Numbered from the stretch's first letter, positions 52,115 to 62,306 are shown. The stretch: DNA of 64,000 nt from Holtiella tumoricola (GCF_027857615.1 NZ_JAQIFT010000069.1:1-64000); one strand, 5' to 3'. The notes: generated from the sequence alone by a model not told the origin. Translations and numbers: made by a program.

Positions 52115-53330
52115 GCTTATCATTAATCTTCTTAATCATGAGAATACCTATTACTAAAAGAATAGGGAAGATCATTGCTACTAATAATCCTGCTTTCAAC
52201 CCCAATCCCACTACATCTGATACTACGCCTGCCATCCATGGTCCTACTGCTGCTCCCACATCTCCAAATACAGCTAATATTCCAAACATGGCTGTTCCAC
52301 CTCTTGGATAGGTACTTGCCGTAAGACTAAATGTTCCCGGCCACATTAAACTTACTGATAGACCACATACTGCACATCCTAAAAGGGATACAAAAGGATT
52401 CGTTGCAAATACTGTAACAACGTAGCAAAGAATACAAAGAATACCACTTCCCAATAAGGCTCGGTTCAAATTAATCTTACTACCCCATATGCCATAAATC
52501 ATACGTCCCGCCCCCATTAAAACAGCAAAAAGACAGGGTCCAAGTAAATCTCCCATCACTTTAGGAACTTGTAAACCTTGTTCTGCGAAAAGTGAAGACC
52601 ACTGTGACATAGTCAGCTCAGAAGCACCTGCCGCTAACATAAGAAGAAGGGCAATAACAAAACCTTTAGTGGATAAAAGTTCTTTGACTGACATACTCTT
52701 TTCTTCCTCATGAGGTTCAATAATAGGTACCTTTAAAAATCTAGTCACATTATAAAGTGGAATAAGTGCCCATAATATAGGTAGTACAAACCATAAATCA
52801 CCACCTATTAGTTTTAATAAAAGGGTACTTATAAGTACAACACCTACTTGCCCCCAGCAATAAAACGAATGAAGTAAACTCATGGCTGAAGCCTTTTCAT
52901 CTCCTGGTAAGAATTCTACAATTGGGCTTACTAAAACTTCTATAATTCCGCCTCCAATTGCATAGAGCACAACCGCTATCATAAGTCCTATATAAGGATA
53001 AGGTAATACTTTTGGCAGTACCCCTAAACTAATCAGCCCCAATGCACAACATATATGTGCTATAACTGTAGCCTTTCTATAACCCATACGATCTACATAT
53101 TTTACTGTAAGTATATCCACTACAATCTGAGTAGCAAAGTTAATTAAAATCAGTCGTCCTAACATTTCTAATGAAATTTGAAATTGATTTTGAAAAATAA
53201 TAAAAAGAATTGGTGCTAAGTTATTAACAATGGCTTGAGTAATATAGCCAAAGTAACACGCCTTAAGCGTATGTTTATATGTGTATTCCATTTTACTCCC
53301 CTCATCTTCTTGGGTATTTTCTTCAGACAT
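52095..53330 (-). CDS. MFS transporter
   Basis: The 411-residue protein has twelve predicted membrane segments in two halves; the intracellular loop motif appears as RMGYRKATV (about 82-90). The family resembles sugar or fucose-type MFS carriers (FLPGDEKASAMSLLHSFYCWGQVGVV). The start may be ATG 53330 or ATG 53291, which has GGGGAG just upstream. It stands next to the alpha-mannosidase gene on the same strand, 120 bp downstream, so a role in uptake of mannose-containing sugars is possible. Confidence 0.85.
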   Translation of the reverse strand: MSEENTQEDEGSKMEYTYKHTLKACYFGYITQAIVNNLAPILFIIFQNQFQISLEMLGRLILINFATQIVVDILTVKYVDRMGYRKATVIAHICCALGLISLGVLPKVLPYPYIGLMIAVVLYAIGGGIIEVLVSPIVEFLPGDEKASAMSLLHSFYCWGQVGVVLISTLLLKLIGGDLWFVLPILWALIPLYNVTRFLKVPIIEPHEEEKSMSVKELLSTKGFVIALLLMLAAGASELTMSQWSSLFAEQGLQVPKVMGDLLGPCLFAVLMGAGRMIYGIWGSKINLNRALLGSGILCILCYVVTVFATNPFVSLLGCAVCGLSVSLMWPGTFSLTASTYPRGGTAMFGILAVFGDVGAAVGPWMAGVVSDVVGLGLKAGLLVAMIFPILLVIGILMIKKINDKQKIGNF

Positions 53331-53451
53331 AATATCTGCAACCCTTCTTCTTCCAGCTTAAGCAAATATATGCTCTTTGACTCAGCTACATTAGCATTTC
53401 ATCTAAAATTAGAATTCTATATAATTACTGATTACCTTTTGTAATTTTACA

Positions 53452-53493
53452 GAAAAATAACGCCTTTGGTCAAACCCATAAGGCGTTATTTTT
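53452..53493 (-). terminator. Terminator of the alpha-mannosidase gene
   Basis: AAAATAACGCCTT pairs with AAGGCGTTATTTT, followed by TTG, 12 bp after the stop codon. Confidence 0.85.
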
Positions 53494-53505
53494 GTTTATC
53501 TTAAA

Positions 53506-56193
53506 TTATTTATCAAAGCCAAGTGTAATGATTTGATATGGATTTACTGTTACTGTATGTTCTACTGCACCATGGTTTTCTTCAAGTAAGTTACTCATGA
53601 ACATATTCATATCTGCATCTAATGTAAGATTCGCTTCTTTGTCTGATACAGAATACCAACGTGTTACAACATTACCTTCATGGTTAAGTTTAAGTGATGA
53701 GTAAATAATCCCTTCTCCTGCTGTTGGTACAATGATTGGTGCGTATTCTTTTACTTCACCAACTTGTACTACTGTTTGCATTGCTGCAAATGGAATTTGG
53801 AATTGGTATGCTTCGATGTATGAAGCATAAACATCTTTTCCATGAGGAATGATTTCAAACTCAACTTCTTGGTAACCTAAGCATTGTGCTTCTGGTGTTG
53901 GGAATACACCCCAGTCCCCAAGTTCACGTGTACCTCTATGAATTGTAAGAGCAATTGTATTTTCTCCATCACGAAGAAGTTCATATTCGTTAAGACCAAT
54001 GTTTGCAACTGTTAAACCAACATTTTCATCATGTACGTTGATAAATGCTTGTTGATGTTGTGCATTACATGGGTTTTTCCATTCTTTAGATGGTACTGTA
54101 TCACGTTTTGCAACTTCGAAGATAGAGTCTGCATAGTGGAATGGTGTATCAAGTTTTGTAGTAAATAATGCACGTACTCTATGATCGATCGCTTCATTTA
54201 CAAAGCTTGTTTTAACTTTGATTCCTTTTCCAAGTCTTTCTAATGTGTATACTGTTGTAATTTCCATTGGAATTGTTTCTTCTACACGTTGTGCTTTTCT
54301 TCCATTGAACCAAACAAGCTCTCTCATTTCTTTATCAAGTTGTTCATTTGCTGATTTTGGAATATTGATTGTTACTTTTGTTTCAATCTCCGCTACGTGA
54401 GGAAGATTTTTCACAACACGCACTTGGGCTTTTGCATCTTTTGATGTAATTGGTTTCTCACCAAGTGGCATGAAGTAGATATATTCATTACCAAGATCAC
54501 CATGGTCTTCGTAAATACATTGTTCTTCAAATGTATGACCTGTTGTTTTATCTGTAATAGTGATAGAACCATTGTCTTCTACTTTTGCACTGATAAATGC
54601 ATTTTCTAAGATACGTCCTTCTTTTACAAGGCTACCTTCTGCTTCTACTTTTGTATCAACAGGGATAAGTGCAAGTCTTCTAATACCAAATGCTTCTAAT
54701 GCATCTACTTCAACAGTTACTTTAAGTTGTTGACACATATATGGTTGACGGAATTTGTCTTTTGGAAGGTCATAACCAAAGTGAAGACCAAGTTCTACGA
54801 TTTCACCATTTACTTCATTTCCATTTTCATCAACGATTTTGTAGGCTGGTACAGTTGCATGGTTAGCATCATCAATTGCGCCTTGTACATAGTTTGGTGC
54901 AAAGTATTTTTTAGCTACTTCTACGTTAAGTTCTACTAAACCAGTTTTTGTATGACCTGTTGGATTGATTACAAAGAATGGTTCTGCTTCTTCACTAATA
55001 TTTTTGAATTTCATTGTATCAAGTTTAGCTTTGATAAATTTCATTGCTTCATCAATAATGTGAAGTGCAACTTGTTCTGCTTTTTCGAAACGAGATACCA
55101 TTTCTCTGTGTACCTCATCCACGCTACAACCACAAATACTATCATGTGGATGGTTTTGCATTAATACTTTCCAACCATATGTGAAAAGATGGTGTGGGTA
55201 GTCCATACCCATTTTATGTGCAAGTGTTGCTACTGGTTCTGCTACTTTTTCAAATAATGTTTGGCATTTCGCATTCATTTGTTTTAAGTAAATACGAGCT
55301 GAAGCTGTATTTGCAAGTGTACACCAACCATCTGTTTGTTGGCTTCTAAGTTCTCCGTGGATTGTTACTAAGTTATCTGGAAGCTCAGCTTTAATCGCTT
55401 CGATGTACTCTGGGAAGTTTGAGTGAATGAATTCTACATCTTTGAAGAACTCTCCTGCATTTCTTAATGCTTCACTTAAATCTGTTTGAACCGGTTGATG
55501 ATCACAACCATTCATAAATAACATGTGGTCTGTTGAAGCAAAGTGTGCTGCACCTTCAAGTTTTGAATTCCAGTATTCTACTAACTTTTCTTTATCTGTT
55601 GGTGCTTCCATACCATTACAGTACCAGTTCGCAAAAAGTACACCAAGTACTTTTGATCCATCTGGACTTTCCCAGTACATTTCTGAGTATGGAGATTCAA
55701 AAGCTTCTCCGCTTACTTCGTTATTGAAACCTGTAGGTTTAACCCCACGACCAAATACTGCTGTTTCGATACCAGCTTGTTGTAACATTTGAGGTGCTTG
55801 ACCCATGTTACCAAATGAATCTGGGAAGTAACCTACTTTACATACATCTCCGTACATTTTGGCATCATCGTGACCTACTTGAAGGTTACGTACATTTGCT
55901 TCACTACTTGTTAACCATTCATCTTGAAGGATGTACCATGGACCAATGTGAATACGACCATCTTTGATCATTTTTGTTAAAAGTTCACGTTTTTCTGGTC
56001 TTACTTGAAGGTAATCTTCTAAAATAATTGTTTGTCCATCTAAATGGAAACTTTTGTATTCAGGATCTTTTTCTAATGTATCAAGTAAAGTATCCATAAA
56101 CTCGATTAAGAGCATGTGATGTTTTTCGTAAGGTAAATACCATTCTCTGTCCCAATGTGTATGTGAAATAACATGTGCTTTTTTGTTAGCCAT
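53506..56193 (-). CDS. Alpha-mannosidase, GH38
   Basis: The 895-residue protein is a full-length family 38 glycoside hydrolase. The zinc-binding HTHWDREW (residues 11-18), the catalytic nucleophile region YFPDSFGNMGQAPQML and the MNGCDHQP motif (about 229-236) are present; the C-terminal beta domains complete the usual length. It removes alpha-linked mannose from N-glycan fragments or mannans. No signal peptide: the substrate is taken in first. A GntR/LacI-type regulator is divergently encoded 140 bp away and probably controls it. Confidence 0.95.
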   Translation of the reverse strand: MANKKAHVISHTHWDREWYLPYEKHHMLLIEFMDTLLDTLEKDPEYKSFHLDGQTIILEDYLQVRPEKRELLTKMIKDGRIHIGPWYILQDEWLTSSEANVRNLQVGHDDAKMYGDVCKVGYFPDSFGNMGQAPQMLQQAGIETAVFGRGVKPTGFNNEVSGEAFESPYSEMYWESPDGSKVLGVLFANWYCNGMEAPTDKEKLVEYWNSKLEGAAHFASTDHMLFMNGCDHQPVQTDLSEALRNAGEFFKDVEFIHSNFPEYIEAIKAELPDNLVTIHGELRSQQTDGWCTLANTASARIYLKQMNAKCQTLFEKVAEPVATLAHKMGMDYPHHLFTYGWKVLMQNHPHDSICGCSVDEVHREMVSRFEKAEQVALHIIDEAMKFIKAKLDTMKFKNISEEAEPFFVINPTGHTKTGLVELNVEVAKKYFAPNYVQGAIDDANHATVPAYKIVDENGNEVNGEIVELGLHFGYDLPKDKFRQPYMCQQLKVTVEVDALEAFGIRRLALIPVDTKVEAEGSLVKEGRILENAFISAKVEDNGSITITDKTTGHTFEEQCIYEDHGDLGNEYIYFMPLGEKPITSKDAKAQVRVVKNLPHVAEIETKVTINIPKSANEQLDKEMRELVWFNGRKAQRVEETIPMEITTVYTLERLGKGIKVKTSFVNEAIDHRVRALFTTKLDTPFHYADSIFEVAKRDTVPSKEWKNPCNAQHQQAFINVHDENVGLTVANIGLNEYELLRDGENTIALTIHRGTRELGDWGVFPTPEAQCLGYQEVEFEIIPHGKDVYASYIEAYQFQIPFAAMQTVVQVGEVKEYAPIIVPTAGEGIIYSSLKLNHEGNVVTRWYSVSDKEANLTLDADMNMFMSNLLEENHGAVEHTVTVNPYQIITLGFDK

Positions 56194-56331
56194 TTTTTCG
56201 TCCTCCTAGAATGTGGTGGTTCTTGTTTATAAGTAGATTTTAAAAGATAGATAGTCTATAATCAATGGAAGTGATATAAAAAGATGATAAAGTTGGTATA
56301 CTTGATATATCGTAGAAAGGACTTTTATATT

Positions 56332-57399
56332 ATGCAAAATGAACCATTATATATTAGTATGCGTAAATATTTATTAGAAATTATTGAACAAAACAAGCAT
56401 ACGCCTGACTTTAAACTACCTTCTGAAAATCAATTAGCACTTCGATTTAATGCCAGCCGTATTAGTGCTAAAAATGCTATTTTATCTTTAGAAAAAGATG
56501 GGCTTATTTATCGTAAACAAGGTAAGGGAACTTTCATTGCTCCTAAGGCCAGTGAATTCGAGCTTTTAAAAGCTGATAAGCAAAATCCTATGATCTGCTT
56601 CATTGTACCGGGTGTAGGTGGAAAATTTATAGGTAAAATTTTAGAAGGACTTCAAACCTTCACTTTAGAACATCATTTAAACTTAAGTATTATGGTTACA
56701 GGCGGTGATCAGAAGATTGAAGAAGAAATGATTCGTGTTGCTACTCAAAATAACTGTAAGGGACTTATTATTTATCCTGTTGATAATAATGTCTATAATA
56801 AGGAAATTTTAAAACTTAGTTTAAATAACTTCCCTGTTGTTCTAGTAGACCGTTACTTAACAGGATTAGATTTAAGTTATGTTGCTTGTGACCATTTCAC
56901 TGCAGCTTATAATGGAACTAAGTATCTTATTGATAACGGTCACACCCATATCGGTTTTTTAAGCCAAGATCCTCACTCTGTAAGTTCTGTTTTAGAACGT
57001 AGTAATGGTTATCAAAAGGCCCTTCTTGATCATATTGGTTCTTTTGATACCAATCTTCAATTAACTATTGATCATACCGACCCAGATTTTCTAGAAACAG
57101 TCTATACTTATTTACAAGATAACCCTAGTCTTACTGCCCTTATCACAACAAGCATTGGCTATGGTCTCAACCTTGTACCCTATTTGCAACAAAAAGGGAT
57201 TCATATACCCGAAGATCTAACTTTAATGCTTTTTGATAATGAATTTGAAGGCTACTTACCTCTCCTTTCCTTTAAACCAATTATTATTGATCAAAATCCT
57301 TATGAAATAGGACTTAAAGCGGGAGAAGTTCTCTATCGTCTTCTGTATAAAAATCCAAAACCGAAGAAAATTTTATTGAAAGAATCTATTTTCTTTTAA
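56332..57399 (+). CDS. GntR/LacI-type regulator (AraR-like)
   Basis: The ATG at 56332 (GAAAGGAC upstream) gives 355 residues. An N-terminal GntR winged helix (LPSENQLALRFNASRISAKNAILSLEKDGLIYRKQGKGTFIA, about 25-66) is joined to a LacI-type sugar-binding domain (about 85-355; NGHTHIGFLSQDPHSVSS, ALITTSIGYGLNLVPYLQQKGIHIPEDLTLMLFDNEFEGYLP). This make-up is that of AraR. It probably senses mannose or a mannoside and regulates the divergent mannosidase gene. Confidence 0.9.
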   Translation: MQNEPLYISMRKYLLEIIEQNKHTPDFKLPSENQLALRFNASRISAKNAILSLEKDGLIYRKQGKGTFIAPKASEFELLKADKQNPMICFIVPGVGGKFIGKILEGLQTFTLEHHLNLSIMVTGGDQKIEEEMIRVATQNNCKGLIIYPVDNNVYNKEILKLSLNNFPVVLVDRYLTGLDLSYVACDHFTAAYNGTKYLIDNGHTHIGFLSQDPHSVSSVLERSNGYQKALLDHIGSFDTNLQLTIDHTDPDFLETVYTYLQDNPSLTALITTSIGYGLNLVPYLQQKGIHIPEDLTLMLFDNEFEGYLPLLSFKPIIIDQNPYEIGLKAGEVLYRLLYKNPKPKKILLKESIFF

Positions 57400-57483
57400 T
57401 TTTTCAAGTATCTCTTTTAATTTTTCATGCATAAAATATATAAAAAGCTTGTCAAATAATATCTATTAAAGAAAGATGATTCT

Positions 57484-57828
57484 ATGGAAATGTTTATGGA
57501 CTTTATAAATCCCAATCTCTTTATCCTTATTCCAGTTATGAACATCATTGGTACTACTCTTAAATCTAGCTCAGTTGTTAAAAACAACCGGATTCCAATC
57601 TATCTTGGTTTTATTTCTATCTTTTTATGTTCCATAAACCTTTTTGCTTCTATTTCTACTTTCACACTTAAAACAATTTTGACTTGTCTTTTTTCTAGCA
57701 TTACTCAAGGTATTCTTATTGCAGCTGTAAGTGTATATGCACATCAAGTTTATAAGCTATACATGAGAACACGTTCTGAAAATGCTTCTAACACTTCAGA
57801 TGAGCATCCTATTAATAAACAAAAATAA
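57484..57828 (+). CDS. Phage-holin-like protein, Hol44 type
   Basis: The 114-residue protein has the Hol44 pattern: start INPNLFILIPVMNIIGTTLKSSSVVKNNRIPIYLGFISIFLC, and SSITQGILIAAVSVYAHQVYK near 78-98, with two to three membrane segments and a charged tail. Holins make holes for phage lysis enzymes or protein release. No endolysin or other phage gene lies beside it. The ribosome site is weak (AAAGATG). Confidence 0.7.
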   Translation: MEMFMDFINPNLFILIPVMNIIGTTLKSSSVVKNNRIPIYLGFISIFLCSINLFASISTFTLKTILTCLFSSITQGILIAAVSVYAHQVYKLYMRTRSENASNTSDEHPINKQK

Positions 57829-57836
57829 AATTTTAT

Positions 57837-57880
57837 AAATAGTGAATTTAAAATAATTAGTTATTTTAAATTCACTATTT
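57837..57880. terminator. Long terminator hairpin after the holin gene
   Basis: AAATAGTGAATTTAAAATAA pairs perfectly over 20 bp with TTATTTTAAATTCACTATTT with a 4-base loop; A- and T-rich on both sides. Confidence 0.85.
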
Positions 57881-57914
57881 ATATTTTTATATTTATCTAT
57901 TCATTTTTATTTAT

Positions 57915-58397
57915 CTATTTATTTTTAGGTACCCCAATCAAGAATCCTATACAACCACTGACAAATGTTTTAAATTGAGAAATTGTTGCAAGTGCATCAT
58001 CTGGTAACTGTGTAAATTCTCTTGCTATCATTAGTATTAATAGAGATAGAATACCAATTGTAGTTGCAATAATAACTTGAACATTATTCGTCTCTTCATT
58101 CTCATACTTATGCTCACTATCTTCTTTTACTTTTTCACCTTCACTATTTTCTTTAGATAAATCATTTATCTCCTGGTTTTTTCTTGATAATTTTTTAATT
58201 TGAAAATTATTCCCCAACAAATAGCCAAAGATAGATGCCATAGCAGCTCTTTCTAATACATCAATAGCAGATGTATATTTACCATGTACAGGTATAAATA
58301 AAGAGTAGGCTGAATTAACTATCAATATCATCATAAAAAATATAATACATTTATCCCGTAGACTAATATCTTTTATAAATTTTTTTATCTTCTTCAC
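57915..58397 (-). CDS. Membrane protein, unknown
   Basis: The 160-residue protein has membrane segments at about 16-35 (CIIFFMMILIVNSAYSLFIPV), 50-63, 107-127 (VIIATTIGILSLLILMIA) and 143-158 (FVSGCIGFLIGV), with a charged KK/E-rich loop between. I do not recognise the family. No membrane partner lies beside it. Confidence 0.55.
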   Translation of the reverse strand: MKKIKKFIKDISLRDKCIIFFMMILIVNSAYSLFIPVHGKYTSAIDVLERAAMASIFGYLLGNNFQIKKLSRKNQEINDLSKENSEGEKVKEDSEHKYENEETNNVQVIIATTIGILSLLILMIAREFTQLPDDALATISQFKTFVSGCIGFLIGVPKNK

Positions 58398-58508
58398 TAC
58401 TCATTCCCCCTTTTTTACTTGTACTATATTTTATGCTACTCATAAAACAAAGGAGAAAACTACTGATAAATTATTAGAATAAACTTAGTAGAAATAGTTT
58501 CCCAATAA

Positions 58509-58557
58509 AAAAGTTCTATATAGCTAGAATATAACTTCTAGCTATATAGAACTTTTT
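58509..58557 (-). terminator. Terminator of the CxxC protein gene
   Basis: AAAGTTCTATATAGCTAGAA and TTCTAGCTATATAGAACTTT form a 20-bp stem, followed by a T-rich tail; close to the stop codon at 58564. Confidence 0.85.
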
Positions 58558-58563
58558 ATATTT

Positions 58564-58833
58564 TTAAAGACACAATTTATTTTGCAGACAATGTAAAATA
58601 TCACTTCTAGAAATCATATCAATCATTCTTTCTGTGTCTTCGTCGAACAATTTATAAAGTCTTGCAACACATTCTAAAAGTTCATCATAACATTCAAAAC
58701 ATAATGTAGGATTAACGCCATCAGAGGTTACTAACATTTGAAATCTTTGATCTTCTGGTAATGTTGAATCATATAAAGTATGATTTTCATCTATTTTACC
58801 ACAAGCAATACATTTCACTGGTTTTTTCATCAT
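58564..58833 (-). CDS. Small CxxC protein, probable metal-binding
   Basis: The ATG at 58833 (GGGAGG upstream) gives 89 residues. Two cysteine pairs, CIACGK (residues 6-11) and CFECYD (about 52-57), form a possible zinc site. A helical acidic tail follows. Function unknown. Confidence 0.6.
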   Translation of the reverse strand: MMKKPVKCIACGKIDENHTLYDSTLPEDQRFQMLVTSDGVNPTLCFECYDELLECVARLYKLFDEDTERMIDMISRSDILHCLQNKLCL

Positions 58834-58935
58834 ATTTCCTCCCAAGATTGTTTTTATTTTATTATACCCCTTTATAAAATTATAAAAAACAACCTATGTT
58901 ACGTATAATCAATAGATTATTAAAAGACAAAAAAA

Positions 58936-58955
58936 GAAGAAGCCTTAGCTTCTTC
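58936..58955 (-). terminator. Terminator overlapping the DUF1540 gene end
   Basis: GAAGAAGC and GCTTCTTC form the stem, followed on the minus strand by a T run. The stem lies partly inside the stop end of the gene. Confidence 0.75.
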
Positions 58956-59271
58956 CACATCTAAATGTTCCACATTGTGTATCATGACTACAAGTACAAG
59001 TAGATGCACCTGCTACACCTACTTCTTCAGCATGACATTCTGTATGATGATTAAAAATACAGTTGTCTGCTGTACATTTAATATCTACTACTGCTTGAGC
59101 CATATGTTCTTGATTACTTAATGTATACTCAGTAGAATCAAAATTTGCACAACATGTATCTTCTACATTTGTTGCTTGTTTTCCATTTCCATCAATTTCA
59201 ATATAGTTCAAACTGCAGTAGTCTTCCTTATTATAAGAACAGTTTGTTACTGTACAACGTAATTTAGGCAT
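58945..59271 (-). CDS. Protein with two DUF1540 cysteine domains
   Basis: The 108-residue protein has two DUF1540-type repeats, each with the C-x4-C-x-(Y/F)-N start: CTVTNCSYNKEDYCSLNYIEI (residues 6-26) and CTADNCIFNHHTECHAEEV (about 65-83), followed by CTCSHDTQC and CGTFRC. DUF1540 proteins are common in spore-forming Clostridia and probably bind metal or form disulfides. Confidence 0.85.
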   Translation of the reverse strand: MPKLRCTVTNCSYNKEDYCSLNYIEIDGNGKQATNVEDTCCANFDSTEYTLSNQEHMAQAVVDIKCTADNCIFNHHTECHAEEVGVAGASTCTCSHDTQCGTFRCGRS

Positions 59272-59334
59272 ACATATCCTCCTCTAAAATCGACTTGTAA
59301 AATTAGTATGCCTCATTTATTATATTTTATTGTT

Positions 59335-59829
59335 TTAAATTTTTGTATTTTCAAGGGTTTTAATGGTAATTTTAAGCTCTTGAATACGCTCATCTATCAC
59401 ACAATATAGACTTTCGTCTAATACCAATGTAAATTTATAAGTATTAAACTTTTCAATAAAACTACCTGTTGTATAAGTCCTAGTATCTTCTTCTGTCTTA
59501 CCTATATAAAATAATTCATTTGCATTAACATAAATGACTTCTATATCATCAAATGTAAGAAACTTATATCCCCCTACACTAATTCCATACTTCAAAAATA
59601 ACTTATTCATTTCTTTAATTTGTTTCAATACTTCTTTACCACTTTTATAATGAGACCCGTCTAGTTTGCTTATTTCATCTTTAATTTGCTCAAGTCCTAA
59701 GCTACTTTCCTTATAAGTCCCTATTAATAAATTCATTGTATTTTTAAGTTGCAATTCCGCCTCTGATTTAATAGGCTTAGGTTTTTGTTCTCCCTTACCT
59801 TTACTAGGAAATTGATAAACTTTTGCCAT
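59335..59829 (-). CDS. Hypothetical protein, 164 residues
   Basis: Starts with a Lys/Pro-rich arm (MAKVYQFPSKGKGEQKPKPIK), then a helical coiled-coil-like part (about 25-95) and a beta part. No signal or membrane segment. I do not recognise the family. AAGTAGG is a modest ribosome site. Confidence 0.5.
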   Translation of the reverse strand: MAKVYQFPSKGKGEQKPKPIKSEAELQLKNTMNLLIGTYKESSLGLEQIKDEISKLDGSHYKSGKEVLKQIKEMNKLFLKYGISVGGYKFLTFDDIEVIYVNANELFYIGKTEEDTRTYTTGSFIEKFNTYKFTLVLDESLYCVIDERIQELKITIKTLENTKI

Positions 59830-60060
59830 CCTACTTACCTACTTTCTTTTATTTCTAATAGGTATTATATCATACCCTAATACGAGATTTAATCTTATCT
59901 TTTGTGTAATTTCTACTATATTTATACTATTTTTACTATATTTTAAAACTTTCACACAAAATATTTGTTGATTCAAAAACATATGTTATACTTATTTTAC
60001 ACATTTATCTACACTCAATTCTATATATTCATCTATATTTTATACTAAGGTGGGGAAAAC

Positions 60061-62034
60061 ATGAAAAATTCAATCCAATTTAAACTCTTAGCAAATATTT
60101 TAGTGATTACTTTAGCAATTATTTTAGTGATGTATTTTTCACTTAGCTCTATCCTTAAAACAGTTCTAAAAGAAAGTAATTTAGAACATATTCAAACCCT
60201 TTCTACTTGCGCAAGAGATCAGATTGAACTTTATACAACAAACAATCTTAATATTGTCGATGCCATTGCTAATAACTCTATCTTAGTTGACTTACAAACT
60301 ACAATGAATGAAAAGCAAAACTTTTTAAGAAATAGTGCTTCGAAATATGGTGCCACCCAAATAGGTTTAGTTAATTCTTCAGGATTATTATCTTTTCCTG
60401 ACCAAACTACACAAGATATAAAAGATACAGTCTATTATCAAAACTTAATGCACGGTAAATCTGAGGTATTTGGCCCTTATTATACAGATGACCAAAGTGA
60501 ATTTTTAATTGGTTTTACTGCCCCTGTGATACAAAATGGTAGAGTAACTGGTGGTGTTATTCTCTATAAAAATGGTCTTGACCTGTCTCAATTCATAAGC
60601 CAATTTAACTTTGGTCAAAACGGACATGCTTATATCTTAAATACAGAAGGCATGCTCATTGCTTCCTCTAAAAATACACTAGATGAACAAGAAGTATCCA
60701 TTGAAGATCGTACGCTCCTTCATCAAGAAATCTTAGATAACAAATTAGGTACAACCACTTATTCATCTTCTGACGGAGAGCTTTGTCTTTCTTATTTAAA
60801 TGTTCCTTCTACTGGCTGGAGCATCGTTTTAGAATCCTTAGAAAGTGATCTATTTGCTAATATGTATCGTATTTTAAATACATTACTTATAATTAGTATT
60901 ATAGCTATTCTTTTAGCCGTCTTAGGAAGTAGCTTTATTGCACGTAGTCTTTCTAAAAGGCTCTCTACTTTTAAACAAACTTTTGAACAACTAGCTACTG
61001 GTGATTTTTGTATAGAACTTAATCAAAAAGAACTTCAACAAAAAGATGAGATCGGAGCTTTATATCAAGCTTTAAATCAATTCATGCACTCTATGCAAGA
61101 TATGCTTTTAGCTGTTAAAGAAAGTAGTGCTACACTTTCTTCACATTCAGATGATCTTCTTAAGACTTCTTCTGCTCTCCTTCACTCTTCTGAGTATATT
61201 AATGATACTTCTCAAGACATTGCTCATGGGACTACACTTCAAAATAATGATCTAGTGATTGTGAATCAACTAGTTGAAAATGTAAATGAGCATATTCAAG
61301 AAGTACATCTAAGTCTCGATAACATCACAACATTTATCCAAGAAGTAAATCATTCTACTTCTATTAGTACTGCAGATATGGAAAAACTTTCTACTTCTTT
61401 GATAAACTTTAATGCTATTTTCTCTAATCTATCTGAGGGCATTATGTCTATGAATACTAAAATGTACGCCATTACAGACATTACACATATTATCAATGGA
61501 ATCTCTGAGCAAACCAACTTACTTGCTCTCAATGCTGCCATTGAAGCTGCCCGAGCTGGTGAAAGTGGACGTGGTTTTTCCATTGTTGCCACTGAAATTC
61601 GTAAACTGGCTGAACAAAGCAAACTGGCTGCTCAAAATATTAATCATGTTATTAAAGATGTCATTGGAGAAAATCAAAATATTATCTCATCCAACGAAGA
61701 CCTAGCCCATGAACTTAATGCCCAAAAAGAACATGTTTATAATACACTCGCATCATTTCAAACTATTATTAGTGGTGTAGAAGAAATTACACCTAAAATC
61801 ACGGTTATTTCTGGAAAAACTACAAGGCTTAATAATGAAAAAGAAAAACTCTACCGCAATATTAAGAATATCACTACTACTTCTATTAAAATTGCTTCAA
61901 AAGCTGATGACGCCTATACAGAAACTACTTGTCTTCAAGATGCAAGCCAACAAATTAATGAGACAGCCTCTCACCTAACTTATTTAACCGAGCATCTCGG
62001 CAATAAGATGAAGCAATTTAAGCTTAATCATTAG
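60061..62034 (+). CDS. Chemoreceptor with double Cache sensor domain
   Basis: The 657-residue protein has membrane segments at about 8-27 and 270-292. Between them lies a double-Cache sensor (about 33-260; VYYQNLMHGKSEVFGPYYTDDQSEFLIGFTAPVIQNGRVTGGVILYKNGLDLSQF, then GHAYILNTEGMLIAS), then HAMP and a signalling domain with tip ISEQTNLLALNAAIEAARAGESGRGFSIVATEIRKLAEQSK. The Cache part binds small ligands such as amino acids or carboxylates. GGTGGGG lies before the ATG. It is transcribed alone. Confidence 0.92.
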   Translation: MKNSIQFKLLANILVITLAIILVMYFSLSSILKTVLKESNLEHIQTLSTCARDQIELYTTNNLNIVDAIANNSILVDLQTTMNEKQNFLRNSASKYGATQIGLVNSSGLLSFPDQTTQDIKDTVYYQNLMHGKSEVFGPYYTDDQSEFLIGFTAPVIQNGRVTGGVILYKNGLDLSQFISQFNFGQNGHAYILNTEGMLIASSKNTLDEQEVSIEDRTLLHQEILDNKLGTTTYSSSDGELCLSYLNVPSTGWSIVLESLESDLFANMYRILNTLLIISIIAILLAVLGSSFIARSLSKRLSTFKQTFEQLATGDFCIELNQKELQQKDEIGALYQALNQFMHSMQDMLLAVKESSATLSSHSDDLLKTSSALLHSSEYINDTSQDIAHGTTLQNNDLVIVNQLVENVNEHIQEVHLSLDNITTFIQEVNHSTSISTADMEKLSTSLINFNAIFSNLSEGIMSMNTKMYAITDITHIINGISEQTNLLALNAAIEAARAGESGRGFSIVATEIRKLAEQSKLAAQNINHVIKDVIGENQNIISSNEDLAHELNAQKEHVYNTLASFQTIISGVEEITPKITVISGKTTRLNNEKEKLYRNIKNITTTSIKIASKADDAYTETTCLQDASQQINETASHLTYLTEHLGNKMKQFKLNH

Positions 62035-62306
62035 GGTTGTCTATCATATTATGTCAAACTATGTCGTAAATTTTATCGAATTTACACTTAAATGATGCAT
62101 TATTACAAAATTACTTGTTTAAATCAGTTTTTGTGTTAATCTACTGTTAAGGGAAAGCCCCTTACTTTCCCTCTCTTATGCACAAAGTCTTTTGATCGGC
62201 TCCCCTATTTTCGATCAACTCTACATATATAGCATAAACCCCTAAAAACGTTAATATAATACTAACTATAAATGATTTTGTTGCATAAGCTATCCCTTAC
62301 CAAAAT
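62035..62306. other. Intergenic region with two unexplained hairpins
   Basis: Between convergent genes: GGGAAAG/CTTTCCC (62150-62170) and TTGATCG/CGATCAA (62191-62217). No coding frame. They may belong to a small RNA but fit no RNA family I know. Confidence 0.4.

Noticed and set aside
54727..55164. Plus-strand frames inside the alpha-mannosidase gene
   Set aside because: They are opposite a long, well-conserved gene and have no ribosome sites or recognisable protein features.
62150..62217. c-di-GMP riboswitch
   Set aside because: Neither strand shows the conserved core sequences of the GEMM-I or II classes, and no start codon follows.
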